Positions 24,001-39,000 of a stretch of DNA of 64,000 nucleotides are shown one piece after another. The DNA is taken from NCBI RefSeq assembly GCF_964204865.1, contig NC_135257.1, positions 13,042,151 through 13,106,150 of the forward strand, in the 5' to 3' direction. The position numbers and the translations under genes are program-made. Source of the stretch: Styela clava (Eukaryota > Chordata > Ascidiacea > Stolidobranchia > Styelidae). The notes beneath the pieces were generated by a model that saw nothing but the letters and a program-made list of their open reading frames with translations, was not told the DNA's origin and made no database searches. Within the stretch, counting starts at the first letter, position 1, and every line of letters begins with the position of its first letter.

Positions 24001-27000
24001 ACTAGGAACATCATTTCTGATATTATGAAATTGACTGGTGAAAGATGACAAATTTTCACTACTGATGAATGAAATATGATAGATTGTTCATTAATGATTG
24101 CAATAATGCTGAATACATGACATATTGAAACAATAAAATAAAGAAATCATACCAGAACGGAATCCAGTTGATGTTTAATTCTTTCTATCTTCACTGCAGC
24201 TTTTGACGCTTCAATTTGAGCATTGATGCTTGGTGCTGTAAAATACGTCTATAAGTTTAGGATTTATTGAAAGGATGGTAATGTAATTTTTTGCCAAAGC
24301 AGACTGAATGGATGTTTCCCCGACTCTTGACCCCAGAGAAATTCTTCCTATACTTTACTATAGCAAAATTTTTGATACTTATTTTGAAAGTGTTTAGAAG
24401 AATTGGCGTTTACGTTAGCATCCATGCTTGAATATCGTAGACTTATTGCCGATTTGACATTGTTACGGCAGTAAAAAGGGAAATTGAAGCTCAGGGGAAA
24501 CATCCATAGCGATAAGATTCGAACTAGGACATAAGAATTTTCTAGTCAAACACCTTACCACCAACATTTACCGTAGATTGAAATATCTTTACTAGATAAT
24601 AGTTTAAAGATGACATTCCTGGAATTCCTCTTTTAAGTACCATATTTCCTTTGACTACGTGTGCATGTAGATCATTTTGCTAAATTTTAGCTAATGTTAT
24701 TCTTGTTTGTTTTTTTTTAGCAAACTTGGTGTTCTTAGAACTCAAAGTACCGGTACAGATGTGCGGCGTTCGAGCCTATATATTTGAGCATTGTTAACCA
24801 GTTATTTTTAATCGGTTAGATATAACGAAGTTCCGTAATGATCATCTATCAGACAAACTATGTTTGATCCTGTCAGTGCTTTTAAATATATAGGTTTGAG
24901 GCAAAACAGCATACCTGGCTCTTCTGCTCTTCCAAGCTTTGTTTTAGAATCTACAAAATCATCAACTCTAAATCCAGCTTCCATAGTTGCAACTGTTTAA
25001 ATAGAATTTTAAATTCCCATTGAAACTTAGTAGAGAAAAATGTGAAAAAAAAAAATGAATTGACTTTGACTTCACTCACCTGCACTATTGAACTTATATA
25101 GTAGGATGGATTGATTAGGAGCATAAGAACAAAATGCAACCATGTGATCATGTGGATGATATATTACTGAATGTACTGCATTTGTATATCCAAGTTCATT
25201 GTAAATTGCAACTTGGTCTCCTGGTAAAAAGAAACATAATAATTCAAAATTTCATATTACGATGAATTTATTTTCTACAAATTACCATCAAAATTCCAAT
25301 TAAAAAAAAAAATTCAGTTTAATGCAATTCTATTAAAACAATGAAAGGACTTTTAGTCGATGCCCGCATACAAGGACTATTCAAAATTGGTTTCGTTTAA
25401 AAAGTTATTTTATGTCAAGTATATATTCTGCTGATCCTCTAAACCAGGGATTCCCAAGCTTTCTTCAGGACGACCCCAAAGACAACTTTCAAGTGTCCAG
25501 TGCAACCCCAGGTCAATATATATTTTTTTTTGGAACTTTAGAGCTTCTTTCACTGGACTTCTGAGTTTGGTCATGTGGTGGCATTAGATAGAATAAACTA
25601 AAGCCAAACAGGGGTGTCACAATAACCACCTACATTTTCTTTAGCATAAGCATAAGGCAATGCCTATGGGCCTGTTTTACAGTAAGCCATGGTACAAACC
25701 GCTAAATTTAACATAGTTTGTCAAATCTTAGATGTTTTGTACATCAATCTTCTACCATACTTCAGCGACCCCACCGACCCCAAGACCTGTTTACGACCCT
25801 ACCTACTTATCACTTCGACCCAATTTGGGGTCGTGACCCCTGGTTTGGGAACCCCTGCTCTAAACAGTAATATCTGCAATATTCGACTCTCAAGAATAAA
25901 TAGATTTTTCCAATTTTCTGGCTTGTTGAAACCAATTTTACTGATCAAGATATAAAGAAAGCTTACAATAATTTCCATACAGCAATTACCATAATGATTC
26001 TGACGTTGAGAAATGGGAAATTTTTTTAAAGCTGTACTGATGTGTAAAAAGATATACGACAAAGATTCGATTTTCCTAAATAGTCAAAAAACAAACAATA
26101 TTAAATAATAATATATCCTATACCTGTTTCAACATTCCACACATAAACACAACCATCTTCACTTCCAGAAAATATAAAGCTACCACACGGAGTAACTGAT
26201 GACCGAAGTAATTGCCGATGATTTAGTAAACCAACAAATTTCTTTATAGAATGTCTAAAACCATATAAACAAGAGACTTAATCCTCATTAGAAAATAAAA
26301 TAATTAGGCATTCCAAGTTGATGTCTTTTTATTCAAGAAGAATAAGAATTTCCAAAAGCACCAAATGCAGTAGTCTACAAGACAGCAGTGTAATAATGAC
26401 TCGCTTGTCAGATCGTCATTTGAACGACATACTGCAGATATCAATATCAAAGTTGACAGTTTAGTTTTCACACAGAAACAACATCAACTTTCACGTTGGT
26501 GATAAGTAAATAAAAACCATGTATTGTGGTTGATAATAAATGAGAAACGGCATAACATAAACGTCTCATGGTGACAAGCTTTTAACACAGGAATAGAAGA
26601 CGAATGTTTGCCAAATTTGAATTTAATGTGGCTATTGTTTGTAGGCGGAAATGAATAGGGCCCGCACGCTACAGGAAATGTTCATATATTTGGCACACTT
26701 ATACATAAAGTTTGTTGACCATTGCTTTCCTTTGCATTATATAGCAACTACTACATCAGGTCTACTACATAAAGAGCCTTGAAGATGGTCATGTCGTTTA
26801 ATATTGACCTTGTCATCCATTCAATCTCAGCCAGTCAAGATATCACTAAATATTTTTGCATGCGATTATAACTTTTTCTAATTCTACTTTTCAAGATTTC
26901 CATGTAGTTTATTTTCATCCTTCTGTGTAAAGGCATTTAATCTCAAAGGAAGAAAGTTTTATAAAGAAAATATGTTTTTTTTCACTCATGGTAGCAGTTT

Positions 27001-30000
27001 TAGTCGATGTTACTTACATTCTTGCATCCAGTATTCTAACAGTTGAATCTCTACAATGAATCAGTATCTTGTTGTTATGAGGGTGAAGTCGTAAGCTGTT
27101 GATACAGATCCCTGCCAAATCACGATCTTCAATTTTCTGGCAGAAATATTGATATTTCAACAAAAAAAATTTTCACAAAATTTTTGACACAAAGTGTTCA
27201 AATATAAATTGTTTTGAAAAATTGTCGTTGTTGTTGTTAAGGAATTGCTTTTCATCACAGCTAATAATGTCCAATTTTTGGAACTTTGAAATGGAAAAAA
27301 ATTGCTAGGAGGCTATAATTTTTATTTCTGAGTGAGTGAGACCCGCTACTTCACCCGTAGTTATGCGTTATACTACAACGTTATGCTGTTTCATTTTAAT
27401 TCAAGGGAACATTTTTTATGACATATGGGAACATTGTATATAACCTTCAACCTCCATATATTTGACAATTGCTCATTTATTCCATTTATGAAACTTACAG
27501 ATTTGATTGACCAATTTGTTTTCACGCTTTTCTTTGCTTTCTCTTGTGCTGGGGAATTCCAGCAAATTATAACACCAGAACCATCTGCACTGTACATGTT
27601 GAGACCTGAAAATAATGTGATGAACTTCAGTGTGCATATGCTTGAACCTCAACCTATGTTATATTTGACATGGTTGACACATGATATTAGGAATCTTCAA
27701 CTACAACAAACTGATTAATACAGGGTAAATACTGTCCACAATAATCTGTAATTCGAGCATCAGTTTTCCAAGCTCAATAATACTAAGTGACTTTAATTAG
27801 AAATATGATACTGGCTATTATGTTCAATAGTTTAAATATTGTGGACCTAATAATACTTCAAAGAGGCATGTTTTCAAAGTATATCTAAAGTTAATATTGA
27901 CATGAAAATTTGATTCTAAATCTAATATGAATCTGATTTGAATTTGATTCTTTTATTTATAAAAGCTTGCAATTACCTGTTTGGTCAAATATAATAGAAT
28001 TGACGATAGCTTTATGACCATCTAATTCTTGTGTTAATTGTGAAGCCACTGACGCAATGTTCCACACACGAAGAGTTGTATCATAACCACCTAAATAGCC
28101 ATTCATTGATAATAATTAGAAAATGTGAAAGAGAAGCATCATCACTTAGTGCAAACCCTGATTGTGGCGCAACAGGGCATCTTGTATAGAAGTTTCTGAT
28201 AAAGTCACAATTCTTACTTTCTATGCTAATATGTTAATTTTAAATATGGGAAGACTACCAGGAATGCCCCAAATGAATATTTGAACACATCAAAATCAAT
28301 TACATTAAATAAAACAAATTTTTGATTGTAGGAAAAAAATAAAATTGTTCCATTTGAAAAATGGGCTCCTATGCAATTGACATTTTGGGCTAAGCCGAAA
28401 TTGGGCATCTATCAAAAAATGATCAAGCATTTATAAATATAGGTGATTTGAAAATTTTATTGCTGTACTAGACCAATCCATATCTTTTTCAGAATGCATT
28501 CATGTAGTAAATTATTCAAATTGAACAAATTCCCTTTAGCTAAATCATCTAATACTTCGTAACAAAATAATTTTGTAAAAATATTATACGAAAAAAATAC
28601 TTCTTTGAACCTTTTCTCAGATGAAGAACTTAATATACCTGTTGCAATCAAATACTGAGCAGTTGGATGGTAAGATGCAGAATACACATAGCATGGATGA
28701 GGTAGTGTATGCACTGGTTTTTCTCTCCTATCCATATCCCAAACTCTAAAAAAGATCTTTGAATGTTATTAAAATAAAACGTTCTATAGAATATCCAGTA
28801 CTTTGTAATCGAAAGTTTGATTTGATATTGGAGTCGCACTCGGTCGTAATTCCAAATCTTTCAAATCAAACTTTGCGACAGACACTCAAAAACCATCAAG
28901 TTGACTAGGCATTCTCAACAAGCAATCGAAGAATTCTTGCATGGGACAAAGCTTAAAAGCAAAATCAAGCTTGGGAGCAGGAGTTGATATTTCCTTGAAC
29001 TTGAAGTCAAGAACTGGTGAGTGTCAAAATTCTTCTTAACCCACTGTCAGAGCAGAAGACATTTTTAAAATGGCTCAGAAAGAAGTCTGATGGAATTTGT
29101 CCATGGCTCTACAGCCCTAAGAATAATAACTAGAATTCGGTTCGAAACCGAAGACTTATCGATCGAAGGTTAGGGGATCCCCCAAAACAGTGGGCTTACT
29201 CCATAGTAACACCGTGTGTCCCATCCCTAATTAAATGATAACTCGCTAATTATTCGACATAATCCATCCAAAATCAATAGGCTTCTGATCCGAGCTAAGA
29301 TGAATGCACATGCAAAATTTGGAGCAGATTGAACCTCGCTTTCGTGAGATATCGCGTGCATCTAACACACAGCCATACAAATACCTATCAACATACTTAC
29401 TGATCAAAATCGATAAGTAATAATAACAATATTGAAAATAAATGTCAGTGACAATTATTGACATCAATTCCAATCAAATTTATATTAGAATTTTCTTGCT
29501 CAGTTAATGATCAGAGTTGGTTATGGGACATACTCAGCTACTGATTTATACAAAATCATAAAAATCATGAGCTTACTGAGCAGTTCCATCAGCAGAAGCA
29601 GATAACAAATATCTATCATTTTTTGACCACTGTAAATCATAGACAAGTTGTTGATGACCAGTTATAACTCCGATATCTTCACCATTAGGAATCCCATACA
29701 CTGAAAATATAAATTTGTTGAAAAATTTCAATCTTGCTACTATCCAGTAGTGAATCAAATTGATATTACTAGTGCTAGAAATAATGTGGCCCATATGGCT
29801 GAAATCACGAGGTTAAAAAAAACACTTCAATGCTGAAAAATCAGGATGGAAATGTTGAATACATTTCATTTGAACAAATGCTAAATATATATAAAGTTAC
29901 CTCATGTAACATAACTAAAGTACCATCTATTTACCAGTAGCAAGATTTCACTTTTTAGAGTAGCTCGATTCACAAAGTTTAAAATTGATTTCAATATGCA

Positions 30001-33000
30001 GAATTGACATTACTAATTACTATTAGATAACATGAAAACAAACACCTAATATTGTTTGTAAGGTTTTATACTATGCTCAATACTCACACAATATAGGATA
30101 AGTTGTTTCATGTCTGCAAGCGACTGCTAATCTTGTACCTCTGTGAGAAAATTGAAGAGTAAAAGCTCCTTCTGAACCACCCCAGAACCTCAATAATGGA
30201 GCATTTGGAATTTTACAAGTCTAAATATAAATTGAATTAGAATTAGAAATGCAAAATATGATTGAATTTCAAAATGCAAAATATGATTGAATTTCAAATT
30301 AATGAGTAGCAATAAAGAAATATCACTTTCTAGTAAAGAAGTGACAAACAATATGCAAAATTTGGCTATTATCAAATTTGTAACTATTATCAGAAGTAGA
30401 GCCGGCATATTATGGGCTAACATACATTTTTATTCACCAAGAATAAAAATAAATTTATGTTATTGAGGCTAAAGGTTTATTCCTTTATGTAGTTATTTAT
30501 TATACTGCTTTGACAACACAAAAATAATTCAGATATTTGTAATTTACAGACCGATAAAAAAAATGTAATTATGATGTAAGTGAATTTACACTTGCTATAT
30601 ATATTGCAGCTCATGATATGGCAGAATATAAGCCACTGATCCAATTTTTCATGAGTCACAAAACCAATTGTGTTGTGATCGCTAGTTTAATATCGCTTGT
30701 GGCAAATACAGGATATTTTAAATTATATTAAATGATCTAGCTTACAAGATCCATGGAAATAATAGAAGAGAAAAAAATACTTTTTCTGTTTTCTAAAAAT
30801 GTTTGTAATAAAATTTGTAATAATGAGACTGACGAAGTCACACATACCTGACCAGGTAATCTTGACCAAAGTTGCATTGCAGCAAGATCATCTTCTTGTG
30901 CCAGAGACCTACTCTCGGATTCAGCTTGTTCCAGTGAATTATGCATTTCATTAAAATTAGAAAGACCTTCTTCTGGTTGAGTTGCAAACATTGATCTTGA
31001 AGAAGCAGCGACCTTAAATCAAATAATAAGAACAAATTTGAAGAATATTAGCAACTCTTAAAGAAAAACAACAGCTTTATATTTAAATGATTTAATGCTA
31101 TATAATACTACGAACATTTTAAAATGAATAAATGAGTAAAATAAATAAACGATTAATTCTGATTTAATATAATCTAGAGAAATTTTCGAACAAAAACCTT
31201 AATAAAAATGACGTGTGCTGTAAGAAATTTAAGAAAGCAAAAGGTTTAGGAAGATAAAATTATGTCTGGCTACATCTAAACTGGCACCAATCAGAATGTC
31301 TAGTTGTATTTCAGTCAGCTTATATCAAAAGTTCTATTTTTTCCAATCAATAAAAAAAAACATCATATACAAATTTTGAAATGAGAAGAGAATCAGACAG
31401 TTTTACTGGAGGAAGCCGCAAGAAACCAAAGTTGTCAATGTTCTAATATCTAATTGAAAAAATCAGGAATTCTATGTATGTAGCTACTGTTATTGTCTGT
31501 GAGTGTTTTATGGTTTTGCAAAATTATCCAACTAACATCTCTGACTAGAGATAGATAATTGAAAGAGAATGTAATAAATAGTCACCAGATCACCAGAAGG
31601 ACGGTATCCCTGATTTACCTGGGTTGCAGAAGCAAAAAGCCTCTGTTGCAGATAATAGAAGCCATCAAAGAGATTACAATGAAAAATGTTGTAACAAGTA
31701 GGGTAAATATCAAGTCATCTAACTTTTTCGAGCATGACAGTTTGGGCTTATATCGAATCCATACTTTTACCAATGTATGCCTATTTGAATCTGACATACT
31801 CACAGATGATGGAGGTACAATAGGTTTCACAGTAACATGTAATGTAGATGGATATCTCTGTCTTGGATGATTTAACCACCAGTCATGTGCAGGCTCAAAA
31901 TTGGTATCTGAAGTGAATTTTCCAAAATAATGAGTCAAAATCAACTTAAAACTGTAGCTACAAAATTACCATAAATATTTCAAAAAGTTAAAAATAAACA
32001 TCTAAAACATTGGTATGATGCCGAATATATACAGAATAATTATGTTTGCATTATTTATATGAAATAATGACGATAAATTACAAAAGTAAGGCATCGTAAT
32101 TAAAACTCTAAATCAAACTCATACAGATAGGCTACATGCTGAACCAAAAAATTTCAGTCTATTTAATCACATATTAGCTTCCTAATCAAGAGCCATGCAT
32201 GAGGACAAATATTTGCCAAAATAATTTGTTTGCTAATATTACCTTGTTGATTGCGTCTTGTTTTAGGTGGGAAAAACAACTGCAACCTCATTTTTCTACC
32301 AGTGTTCGGTTGTCCGTTGGCATTCACAAGCTAAACAAGATAGGAACAAAACTAAGCTAACATTTGTATCGAAGTGTACATTATTAACACTTTTTGTGGC
32401 ATAAAAACTTGGTCCAAATTACAGAAAATTATGGCAAGACCATGGATGCGTACATTCTACAATTATATTTTGAATATATAGAATATCAAATATATATTCT
32501 AAATTCGGCCATGTTCAGCCAACAAATACAAACCAAAGTTTATTTAATGAGAAAACAGGAGAGTAAAATCAAACAGTGATTTGACTGGGTTTCTTTTTCA
32601 GAAATTAAATGAAGATCATACTGTGAGATTTCAGTGGTTCATAATGATAATTTTATAATGAAACTATTATAAATGCTCCTATAACAACGACTTTGATATC
32701 AAATTGGAGTAATTGAATAAAAGAACTCGTATTTCAGACTTTAATTCCAAAAAATGTTCAAAAATTGTAAAATTCTGAATTTACTGTACCTTTAGAAAAG
32801 CCCATGCTATATTGTGCCACCCTTTGTCATTTATACCTCTCTTGTTATTCGCTTTTGCCATCGTGACAAAATCTCTGATCTGTCGAATGAAAAGCATGAT
32901 ATGATAAAACTAAAAACTTGTATGTATATATTGAATACAAATACAAAATAATAATAAAATGACCTATTAGTTACCCTACGAGTATGGTTGATCGAACAGC

Positions 33001-36000
33001 AGTGGTTATTAAATGCATTGCACCGGTGCCACAGGTTCAAAAGCATTCTGACCAACTCATTCAGGTCAGGTCATTCAACTCAGGCTATAGTGAATTTCTG
33101 GCCTTCTCAAAGCAGCTTTTTACATAATATTAGATGGCTGCTTGTCTAGAGCCTTGTTTATAGATATGAAATAATAGATGTAAAATTTATTTATTAAACT
33201 TTTTGAAATTGATTTGAATTATTAATACATTACTTTCGATGCAACGATGTATAATAAATTATCTCATTTCTGATTTTTTTGGAATTACCCCATAAAAACT
33301 TGTCCTAGTATTACTGATTTAGAGTTGACGTAGAAAATACGTTACTCCCGTAGTTAGGGCTGTCCAAGCGAACCGAATATTCGAAATCGAATCGCAAATT
33401 ATTCGAAGTGCTTTTCCGCCAATTCACGAATCACTAAAATTTGGTACAAAATGCGCATCACGACCACGTTTGCACCACGTTTTTCACCCGGCAAGCAAAA
33501 ACATGTTTCTATCGCTTTCTTTGCTGTAAAAAGGTCTCTCCTAATGGCATTGCCCATGACATGTAATTATTCATTTCATGCATGGTCGTAAATGAAAAGT
33601 TATCGGTAACAAAGATTTAAAGATGACATTTTTTGGGAGAACATAAGGAGAAAAAGGCAAATTTAGTGTCAGCAAAAAACGCCAGTTCTGGAAATAGAAT
33701 CGATTTGTAGCTGTTGAGTCAGTAATCATAGGAACATGGTACAGGACTGATCCACGTTTTGGAGGTCTTCTTCAAATGGCAACACTTTGTATCATCCATT
33801 CATTACTATGACAAATAATTGCACTCTTCTATATCTATATTCATAGTTATTTATAATTTTACTGAAAATTACACCAAAAATATTGAGTTAATAATACGAA
33901 TGATAATGGGATTAAAATAGCAACTACAGGCATTAAAAGAATCTGTGCAATTTCCAACTCTTAACACTTGATAGTTTTCGAAACCCTAATTATTTGACCA
34001 GTTCAAGGAGGCTTGTGATCTATTTTTATAACTCCGGAAACATAGAAAACAATGGAACATTGCAAAATATTTGCAATTATTTAGATATAACTGAGCAAAC
34101 GTCACAATATTGAAGAGGAAGTTTTTATTGTACATTAGAGACAAAATTTAGGATTGCGCAATAATATTCGATTATTCGGTTCGATTCCAGAAAAATTATT
34201 CGGTTCGATTCGAATCAAAAAAATATTCGATTTTGGACAGCCCTACCCGTAGTATATGTACCAGGTTAGGGATAGGCCATAATTTTATTCTGGTTTCCTT
34301 TATTTTAGTTCTATTATGAGTTCGGGAAATGTTTGTGTTAGCCAAGTGAATATACTCCCTGCCCATAGACTCCTGTCCATTTACACAACTTGATGTGAAG
34401 TAGGTGAACAGAATTAGTACCTCCATATTGGTACACATATTTCTGGAGCGCCAAAAATACACCTGTATATTGACCAGTAAAGAAAGAAAAATTAAATCTT
34501 TGGCTTTTCTACCTTTACTCTAACCAACCAAGGAAGAGAAAAGTATATTTCAACATTTCTACAAGTTTAAGATGACAAAACTTTTCTTACAACAAAAAAT
34601 AAGACAGGTTTTACGACACCAGGATCTGTTGACACTCGAGTTAATTTCATGAAAGACTCGTTAAAAATTAGAAGTTCTTCCCATCTTGGTAATAAGGAAC
34701 GATTAACTTTGAAGTCATATGGCTGTGTCATCAATGGTACAATGGAGTTCAGAAGCTCACTCTCATAAAATGAAGATACATGCCGCGATCTGAAAGACAT
34801 TTAATTTAATGAAAACAATTTACAAAACAAATTTAAAAAATCAAAAATTATTTCAATGAGTGAGATAAATGTACTATTTTTTAGGATAAAATAATCAACC
34901 TGTGATAATAATTTATGTGCAGTTGATTCATTCTAAATGACAAGAGTTGTAACACTTAAATTTGTAATTTAGGCATAAAACGCACAAAAACAGCTTCTTG
35001 TTATTTGAATTCATCTACTAGAAAGATAAAATAGTTTAAACAAAACTACATTATAGTTTTTCAATCAATTTCTGGTCCAGGGTTACTAAAATAAGGCACT
35101 GCACACACCCCTAATTTAAAAAACCTAATTTAAAAAACAGTTAAAACCTTTCGGTCTAGTAATTGATCTCACCTGTCAAATTTATTTAAATACTGTCCTG
35201 TCAGACTATCGACTATCGATACTTTCACCAATGGATGAGCAATATATTTTGGATCAACTCTTATTTGATCACAATGGTGAACAGTCACACCAAGTATAGT
35301 TCCATCATCTTGTACAGCAGCAACTGGTTCATTAGGAGGAGCATCGGCAGCATCCTAAAAAACAATTGTATTCGTGGCAAATGCTGTCCATAAACATAAA
35401 ACAGGAATTATGAAATAATAATATCTATAACTCGAAATTCCAAACTGTAAATCTTATTTTAATTCGTTGAATGCAAAGTGAAATAAGAGATCGTTTCACT
35501 AAACTGCTATTGTTGCTGGGATAAACATTGCAACTCTCTTCGAATAATGGGCCAACTTCATTCAAATTGTGGCTTTTGAAAAATGAAAATGCCTCTCATA
35601 AGACTCACCGTATTTGCTCGTTTTGTAGCCCGGGCCCATATTTTTTTCAACCAACTCAATAACCGGGCCCTTGTTATTTTCGATCAATGCACGGGCGCTT
35701 GTTATTTTCGATCGTTACAATAATTAATATATTATTTCCAGTTCTCAAGTATGATTTAAAAACGAGAATAACGAAAATTTTGACTTTTTCCACGCACCGC
35801 AGGTACAAATCCGCAAGAGAAGAAAAGTTTTGCGACGCCCTATCAATATTGAAACGACGCACTTGGGCGTTGCGGCGCCCAGTTTGAGAACCATGGCGTT
35901 ACGTAATCAATGCTATCTGTTATGTGCTTGGACGCCTAAGGTGTGAGTGTTATCTACCGGCGCCTAAAATTCAACAGCGGTGTGACAAAAGCGCTTCTTA

Positions 36001-39000
36001 TTTCCCATTGTTCTCTACCACTGAAAAATCAGCTTTTACATCTGGCGGGTATTCAAGTACCGGCCCTTATATATTTTTATGTTTTGTTAACACGGGCGGC
36101 TATTCAAGCAGGCCCTTAATCAAGATCGGGCAGTAAAACGAGCATATACGGTATATATTCTTTGCCTGATTCTTGATGACTTCAAAATAATGTGCCGCTT
36201 TGTTAGACAAGACCCACCACCTGACTTTTTGCTCAGCAAACTGTGTCAAATCATATAATATCCCAGTTCATATGAATTGCATTTTTTTTTAAAAATATTT
36301 CATTTAAAATATAATGGAAATGAATAATGATGAATTTCATTAATTTCAGGTTTAACTTAGGTAAATGCTAACTACAATACTATAAATTCCAAAAAAGACT
36401 TTCATGAGCACCACAGTTTCAAATTCTGCTCAAAAGAGAAAGCCATATCTTACTTGATTGACAGGAACATCAATCATAGGAGGAGTTACATCACCAGCTC
36501 TCTCTTCCTGCTGACTTGTTTCTGAAGTAGGCAGTGCTCTTGGTGTACCTGAAACATATATCAATACGTTTAATAATGATACAAAAAGGACTGATAGGTG
36601 TTTGAACCAGGGGCCAAAGATTTTGCCTACCCTAACTGGCGGGACATATAAGTGTGACCTAAAAAGTTACATTTTATGAACAATATTTACAGTGTTACAA
36701 AAGAAACAGTGGTAAACAATAAGCCTCGTACCAAAAGTAAATTTAATCGCAATCTCAACAAATTCCTTGAGTTTTTTTTAGCTAAAAATCAAAATTTGGT
36801 TTCAGTTTGGTTGTGGCAGCATCAGGTGGGCCAGATTGAATTATCGAACAGGCCGGATTTGGCCGGGGGCCATCCTTTGCCCATGTCTGGTATATGTGGT
36901 ATTCACATAAAAATATTCCTCATTTATCATACTTTTCCGAGCATGAACCAAGATAAGATTATGATTGAGACAAAAATTAATATTGGGCTTTTCAACTCTG
37001 TCAAATGAACCGCACAGAGCACACTTACTGCGCTTTTTTGTTTTCTTTCTTCTTCTCTCTGTAGTCTTTGGAACTGTTTCTACTTCAGGAACTAAAGATT
37101 CATCATCATTATGAATATTTGACGTTGCTTCTGTTGATTTGCGTGGAGTTGGCACTAAAAATTAATAAATAATCAAATGAAATATTCTGTAAAAAATCTT
37201 TTTCGACCCAAAAATATTTAGTAATAATAATAACATGAGTATTATATCTGCAAGGTTGTGCAACAGACGGTCAGCCGGCTGCAACCCGGCCACTCCAAGA
37301 CATTCAGATCGGCCCTTGTCAACATTTTATGATTGAAACAGTGCTCATATGGATAAAAATACATAACGTTTTTTTTGTTCTTGTCGCTACGTTAAATCTT
37401 CCGTTTTTTTGCCTGGTGATATTATTACTTAATAAGGCTGAGCGATAGGCACTAAATGTATTGTGTGGCCCAGCTAAATGTCTGAAGTTGGTTATGTGGC
37501 CTATCGACAAAAAATGTTGCACACCCCATGCTATAGACACATACCTGGTGTAGATGGATTATCTTCATCCAAATTTTTTACAGGAGTTCTTGGCTTCTTG
37601 ATCGGTTTTAGTTTGGTTTGTGGCAAGCTAAGGAAGAATGTATAAAATATTCAATATTCCACAGAAATACTACAAGCTGATGGGAAACTATGCAGAACTA
37701 TGGTTTTACTGTAGCAAATATCGGATTAAAATATTGTAAACCTTTTAATTTAATCAGGACCAGGGAGCTGGTTGGAAAACGCAATCGCTCTGTCTGGTTC
37801 AGGAGCTTCATTTTTGCATCCTTGAGCTAGGCATAAGCCACTTAACCCATAAAAAATTTTTGTAAGGCCACAACCCAGACTTTTGGTTCCAGAAATCCTA
37901 AATACAATTTATATTTTTGCTGATAAGCAGAATAGCACAGAGTCTCTTTAGAGCAGCACAGCACTCTTTCCAAAGTCAGAATTTATAATTCATAGATCAG
38001 TCTATTCAAATTATAAACATTGAGATTATAATCCAGGTTTTGAAGGAAAAACTTACTCAGTTTCAGGTTGTCCTTCAGCAGTTCCTCCTGTTTTGACTTT
38101 TTTCTTTTTAGTTCTTGGTGGTGGTTTCTTTGTAACTTCTTTTGTAGTGTCATCGATGTAACTGGAAAATCAAATAAGAGGGGATGTTGTATCTGAGTAA
38201 TGATATATTATGTAACAAGGTTTATAATAACCTGGAATACGCGCTTCAAGTGTGATTTTGAATACTACTAGAGTACATAATGAATGATATTTCAAAAACG
38301 GCGAAAAGACAGAAGTAGAAATAAAATATCAATATAAATGATGTCAGTAAATATTTTAAACTAATTCTAGCTCACTCAACTTGGCCAGTTGGTCTACTCA
38401 ATAGAATATTTTCTTTCATATTCATCCCAGGGGAGAGTAAAGCCAATCATATGGCAGACCACCACAGCCTCTCATCCACTAACCAATCCATGTCGAGTAT
38501 GAGAATTGTTAATCAATTATTTGTTTCAGATGCATGAATTTGGTGGAGGAAGCCAGAAAACGACCAGCAGGTACGTGAATCACCCTACGACAGAAAGGAG
38601 TCTAGCAATCCTCTTGAACATATTTATCCCCAAGCGAAACCACGCAGGGTAATCAAAGGTGCGATGGCAAGCTTCGCTCGATATGCCAACCACCGAGCCA
38701 CTTCACTCAAACCTACTTACTGAATCTTTTATAACAAATATTTTTAACCCTGGAAACCCCATTTTTTTAAATAGAATATTTCAGTGACAAAAGACTATAT
38801 CACCTTTCAAATAAGTCATTTTCATGTGTACTATCATAAGAAATCTCAACTCCATTTCCATGCCAGAAATCCTTCCAGAACTCATCTCTATTTGAGTGTT
38901 TCTGTGTTTCCTCTGATGAATAATCTGTTTCTTGCTCAAGTAAAATTCTTTCAATACTCTCAAAAGAATTCTCAAGACTCACAATACTGTTGCTTTCTTT

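Noticed and set aside
28457..30991. Separate small WD40 genes
   Set aside because: The frames join by phase-compatible GT-AG introns into one AHI1 reading frame.
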